64,000 bases of DNA from Paenibacillus sp. MBLB1832 (GTDB lineage: Bacteria; Bacillota; Bacilli; Paenibacillales; NBRC-103111). Shown piece after piece: positions 61,187 to 64,000 of the stretch. The translations under genes were made by a program, and so were the position numbers. Every line of letters starts with the position of its first letter. The stretch's first letter is position 1. The stretch covers positions 2,747,001 through 2,811,000 of the forward strand of contig NZ_CP130319.1 in the NCBI RefSeq assembly GCF_032271945.1, given 5' to 3'. The notes beneath the pieces were generated by a model. That model was not told the DNA's origin, did no database searches, and worked only from the letters and a program-made list of their open reading frames with translations.

Positions 61187-63134
61187 CCGTTGGACCATAA
61201 TTACAAGACGGGAACATCCTGTCATCCAATATGCCTCACAAGAACTTACCAAATATTTGAGAAAAATGACCTCCGAACATGATATTGACGCTAGTGCTGA
61301 ATCGAAGTTAGATGCCATTCAGACACATCGACTCTATCTCGGATTATTCGAAGACTTCGGGATCTCGACGGAAACGTTAGAAAATACCGAACTCGATGAT
61401 GCCATTGAGATTGATGTAATGAACGGTGACGGACGACTGGCTGGAGCCAATGTACGAAGCGTTTTATTTGCAGTCTATCGTTATTTGGAGGAAATTGGAT
61501 GTAGATGGATTCGTCCAGGCCAGGATGGAGACTTTGTTCCTGTAGGACTCCTTCAGCCGCAAACCGTCAAAGTAAAAGAAAGCGCAGCCTATCGGCACAG
61601 AGGCATCTGTATTGAAGGTGCCGTAAGTCTTGAGAATATGAAAGATCACATCGAATGGGCGCCGAAGGTCGGTTTTAATGCTTACTTCCTTGAGTTTAAA
61701 ACGCCGTACACCTTCTTTGAACGCTGGTACAATCATAGACACAATGCCTACAAAGAGCCGGAAGGGCTAACGATAACGAAGGTACAAGAATTTAAAGCTG
61801 AATTAGAAATTGAAATAGCTAAAAGAGGTCTGCTGTATCATGCCGTCGGACACGGCTGGACTGGTGAACCGCTGGGGTTGCCTTGTCTGGGCTGGGAGCC
61901 TGTTTGCGTTGAACCCGATGAGAGAACGGCTTCCCTGCTCGCCCAGGTCCAAGGGCAACGAAAGCTTTGGCATGGCGTGCCACTTAATTCGAATTTGTGC
62001 TATTCCAATGCGGAGGCGCGAAGGTTGATGGTGAAGGATGCGGCGGATTATGCTCAGCAGAATCCACAAATTGCCATGCTGCATGTATGGCTGGCGGATG
62101 CGCCGAATAATCACTGCGAGTGCGAGGCTTGCAGTCGTGCTCGTCCAGCGGATTTTTACGTGAGGCTGCTCAATGAGTTGGATGAAGAACTAATCGCTAG
62201 GCAGCTGGAAACACGAATTGTATTCCTGTTGTATTTGGATTTGTTATGGACGCCCGAGACGGAAAAGCTGCGTAATCCCGGAAGGTTTCTACTGTTATTT
62301 GCTCCGGTTAGTCGTACATATAGCCGTACTTACGACCCGGATACGACCGGCATTCAGCTCCCGCCCTATGAACGCAATCGGCTTAAGTTCCCGCAAGGTA
62401 TTCGCGAGAATGTCGCTTTCCTGAAAGAATGGCAGAAGCATTTTGACGGTGACAGCTTCGCTTATGAATACCATTTCATGTGGGATCACTATTTTGATCC
62501 CGGTTATGAACATATTGCCGATATAATCAGCGCTGACGTGAAGCAACTCCGGCACCTTGGTTTAAATGGCATGGTCAGCGATCAGACGCAGCGCTCGTTT
62601 TTCCCAAGTGGGCTTGGGATGTACGTCTTGGGCAAGACACTCTGGAACGAAAACGCCGATTTCGACGCACTTTCAAAAGCCTACTATGAAGCTGCATTTG
62701 GGGCCGATGCTGAGGCTTGCCAATGGTATCTTAGGAAATTGTCCACTTTGTTCGATCCACCTTATATGCGTGGTGAGAAACCGAGATACAGTCGTGAAGC
62801 TGTCAGTCGACTTGCACAAGTGCGAGGTGTTGTGCATGAATTTCAGCCATGCATAGAGAAAAACCTAAAGCGAAACACGGACCCGTGCAGGCGAAAATCT
62901 TGGGCATACTTGGGAGAGCATGCGGAGCTTGTGGTTTTGCTTGCGGATGCATTTCAAGCGCGTGCGGACGGACGTATAGCGGAAGCCCGGCAACACTGGG
63001 AGCGCACTGTTGATTGGGCACGGCAGGCAGAAGACCGGATTCAGCCGGTTTTTGATGTCTTTCTTTTTATCCAAACACTGCAGAAAGAATTCGAAGAAGG
63101 GATACGGACAAATTTTGGAGGCGAAGTATCATAA
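61182..63134 (+). CDS. DUF4838-type glycan-associated protein, probable ATT start
   Basis: From ATT 61182 the 650-residue protein reads INRWTIITRREHPVIQYASQ, an N-terminal alpha/beta domain like those of GH20/GH67/GH84-type enzymes (about 1-110). A TIM-barrel-like region follows (RHRGICIEGAVS, YHAVGHGWTG), with a DUF4838 signature WLADAPNNHCECEACSRARP and a helical C-terminus. A TTG at 61257 would cut off the first strand. ATT 61182 lies eight bases after AGGGAGG and overlaps the upstream TAA. No signal peptide is seen. The role is unknown; family genes occur in polysaccharide-lyase loci. Confidence 0.65.
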   Translation: MNRWTIITRREHPVIQYASQELTKYLRKMTSEHDIDASAESKLDAIQTHRLYLGLFEDFGISTETLENTELDDAIEIDVMNGDGRLAGANVRSVLFAVYRYLEEIGCRWIRPGQDGDFVPVGLLQPQTVKVKESAAYRHRGICIEGAVSLENMKDHIEWAPKVGFNAYFLEFKTPYTFFERWYNHRHNAYKEPEGLTITKVQEFKAELEIEIAKRGLLYHAVGHGWTGEPLGLPCLGWEPVCVEPDERTASLLAQVQGQRKLWHGVPLNSNLCYSNAEARRLMVKDAADYAQQNPQIAMLHVWLADAPNNHCECEACSRARPADFYVRLLNELDEELIARQLETRIVFLLYLDLLWTPETEKLRNPGRFLLLFAPVSRTYSRTYDPDTTGIQLPPYERNRLKFPQGIRENVAFLKEWQKHFDGDSFAYEYHFMWDHYFDPGYEHIADIISADVKQLRHLGLNGMVSDQTQRSFFPSGLGMYVLGKTLWNENADFDALSKAYYEAAFGADAEACQWYLRKLSTLFDPPYMRGEKPRYSREAVSRLAQVRGVVHEFQPCIEKNLKRNTDPCRRKSWAYLGEHAELVVLLADAFQARADGRIAEARQHWERTVDWARQAEDRIQPVFDVFLFIQTLQKEFEEGIRTNFGGEVS

Positions 63135-63208
63135 AATAGTTTCAATGCCTAAACGTGAGAGTCGAGGAAAATCGCTCCCCGAAGCAGCACCATTAATGTG
63201 GAAGATAG

Positions 63209-63677
63209 ATGAGCAATTGTGTAGGTCCTGTTCCTATGGGCTTGGCGGTTCCGCCTACCGTCGATGTCTACGATTCGTCGAACAAACTTGGCGTTGGCGA
63301 TTTCCGAATGGACACGCAGGACGGTTTTACAAAAATACGCCGCTGGATCAGCCGCCTAAAACAAACGGGCAATTACCGATACGATGCCACGTTGAACTTC
63401 TATGATGCAGCAGGTAAGGCGCTTGGTACTGCGGAATTGAAGCAGACGGGGAGCGGCAGTGCAGAAAGTTTCACTTCGACCTTCGACGATATTCGAAACT
63501 GCAGGCAAGGGTGATTTTACCGACTTCAAATCCGTATCGGTAACGGTAAATATGGTTCGAGCAGACAATCGATCCATTGAAATAAGTTCATTTGGCGCGC
63601 ATAACAATGACACAAAAGCTCTCATAAAGGCAGCCGATACACTATCGGTTGCCTTGTCTGTTCAAGTGGGATCATGA
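63209..63677 (+). pseudogene. Small beta-rich protein gene, frameshifted
   Basis: The first frame (63209 on) reads VPPTVDVYDSSNKLGVGDFR and GNYRYDATLNFYDAAGKALG. Near 63480 a shift leads to another frame (ETAGKGDFTDFKSVSVTVNM, to TGA 63675-63677). Together they give about 150 residues of beta-sandwich character, perhaps the C-terminal domain of a lost secreted protein. No family recognised. It is downstream of the 14-kb operon. Confidence 0.45.
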
Positions 63678-63772
63678 AAAGTTTTCATGGGATCAAGTAA
63701 GAAGATAAAGCCGAGGCAAAAGTCACCTGAATGAAGTCTTCTTGACTTGAAGGGTGTCGCTTAGTAATCAAG

Positions 63773-63812
63773 AAAAAATCCACGCCGTTTTTAAGCAGTG
63801 GATTTTTTTGTT
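63773..63812 (+). terminator. Terminator at the end of the operon region
   Basis: Arms AAAAAATCCAC (63773-63783)/GTGGATTTTTT (63798-63808) with a 14-base loop, followed by TTGTTG. It probably ends the long operon and the broken gene after it. Confidence 0.75.
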
Positions 63813-63825
63813 GTCGCTTGTCCAA

Positions 63826-63967
63826 TGACACAAATGTGCCTACATAATTTCAAATCCAAATGCCTGAGGAATCAGGCTTTTTTATTTTTATGTAGGAAGA
63901 TTTGTGTCATCTAAAAATGCACAAATGTCCCAACATTGTAGTCTGACGACACAAATTCACCTACATT
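63826..63967. repeat. Four copies of a ~21-bp motif (GACACAAAT-N3-CCTACAT)
   Basis: Copies: 63826-63846 (+), 63889-63909 (-, 18 of 21 identical to the first), 63919-63936 (+, 15 of 18), 63947-63967 (+, 16 of 21). Such clustered short repeats in both orientations resemble transposase (TnsB/TniA) binding sites at an element end; recombinase sites or replication iterons are alternatives. A TGTCG sequence at 63812-63816 could mark the outer end. Nothing else is seen up to the window edge. Confidence 0.45.
63862..63885 (+). terminator. Terminator-like hairpin inside the terminal repeats
   Basis: GCCTGA (63862-63867)/TCAGGC (63872-63877) with a GGAA loop and a long T-rich tail. It lies between two inverted copies of the terminal motif. 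Confidence 0.6.
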
Positions 63968-64000
63968 ATAAAGATCGATTTTTGGATCGGGTCGAATCAC

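Noticed and set aside
63826..63967. CRISPR array
   Set aside because: Repeats are degenerate, in both orientations and irregularly spaced, unlike a CRISPR.

Overview
The window looks like the chromosome of a Paenibacillus-type Bacillota. Evidence seen directly: strong AGGAGG ribosome binding sites, some TTG/GTG starts, YesM/YesN-type two-component genes, LplB/YtcP-type permeases with lipoprotein binding proteins but no dedicated ATPase, many AraC-family regulators, secreted glycosidases with carbohydrate-binding modules, and a GH14 beta-amylase. No rRNA, tRNA or CRISPR array was recognised. Base composition is mid-GC, with an AT-rich islet at about 31.6-33.5 kb.

Layout. 0-1.2 kb: the end of a RidA-like gene, a glyoxalase-like gene and an IS3 remnant. 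1.2-6.6 kb: an AraC regulator divergent from an SsuD-like flavin monooxygenase plus a sugar ABC importer. 6.7-10 kb: alpha/beta hydrolase, SDR dehydrogenase, a pseudogene with two in-frame stops, and a sulfite-oxidase-like molybdoenzyme. 10.4-26.7 kb: a glycan-utilisation locus with a two-component system, an AraC regulator, a six-hairpin glycosidase coupled to an ADP-ribosylglycohydrolase-fold enzyme, an ABC importer, a secreted GH39-like glycosidase and a GH42 beta-galactosidase. Three transcription units here share one promoter/operator architecture (CGTTG repeated 14 bp apart, then exactly 20 bp to the -10), which suggests one shared activator. 26.7-30 kb: a large secreted glycosidase broken by a deletion and an inversion beside an IS1182-type remnant.

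30-42.5 kb: two AraC/phytanoyl-CoA-dioxygenase divergent pairs, an AT-rich islet with a VRR-NUC-like nuclease, an IS110-family element with terminal inverted repeats and a probable bridge-RNA region, a copper-amine-oxidase-like stalk protein abutting a fragment of an FAD oxidoreductase, a secreted beta-amylase with cre-like sites, an SGNH esterase, and a graveyard of AraC and group II intron fragments.

42.5-63.1 kb: a second catabolic region. A beta-hydroxyacid-type dehydrogenase, a gamma-glutamyltransferase, a broken secreted protein and an AAC(3)-like acetyltransferase precede a ROK regulator. Then follows an uninterrupted ~14-kb operon: binding protein, two permeases, DegT-type aminotransferase, Gfo/Idh/MocA oxidoreductase, SsuD-like monooxygenase, deacetylase-like protein, a 1253-residue heparinase II/III-like protein and a DUF4838-type protein. 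The gamma-glutamyltransferase and ROK genes carry the same ~95-nt leader (covarying hairpin, terminator, palindrome). The ROK and DUF4838 genes appear to start at ATT. The window ends in a broken small gene, terminators and repeated ~21-bp motifs that may mark the edge of a transposon.
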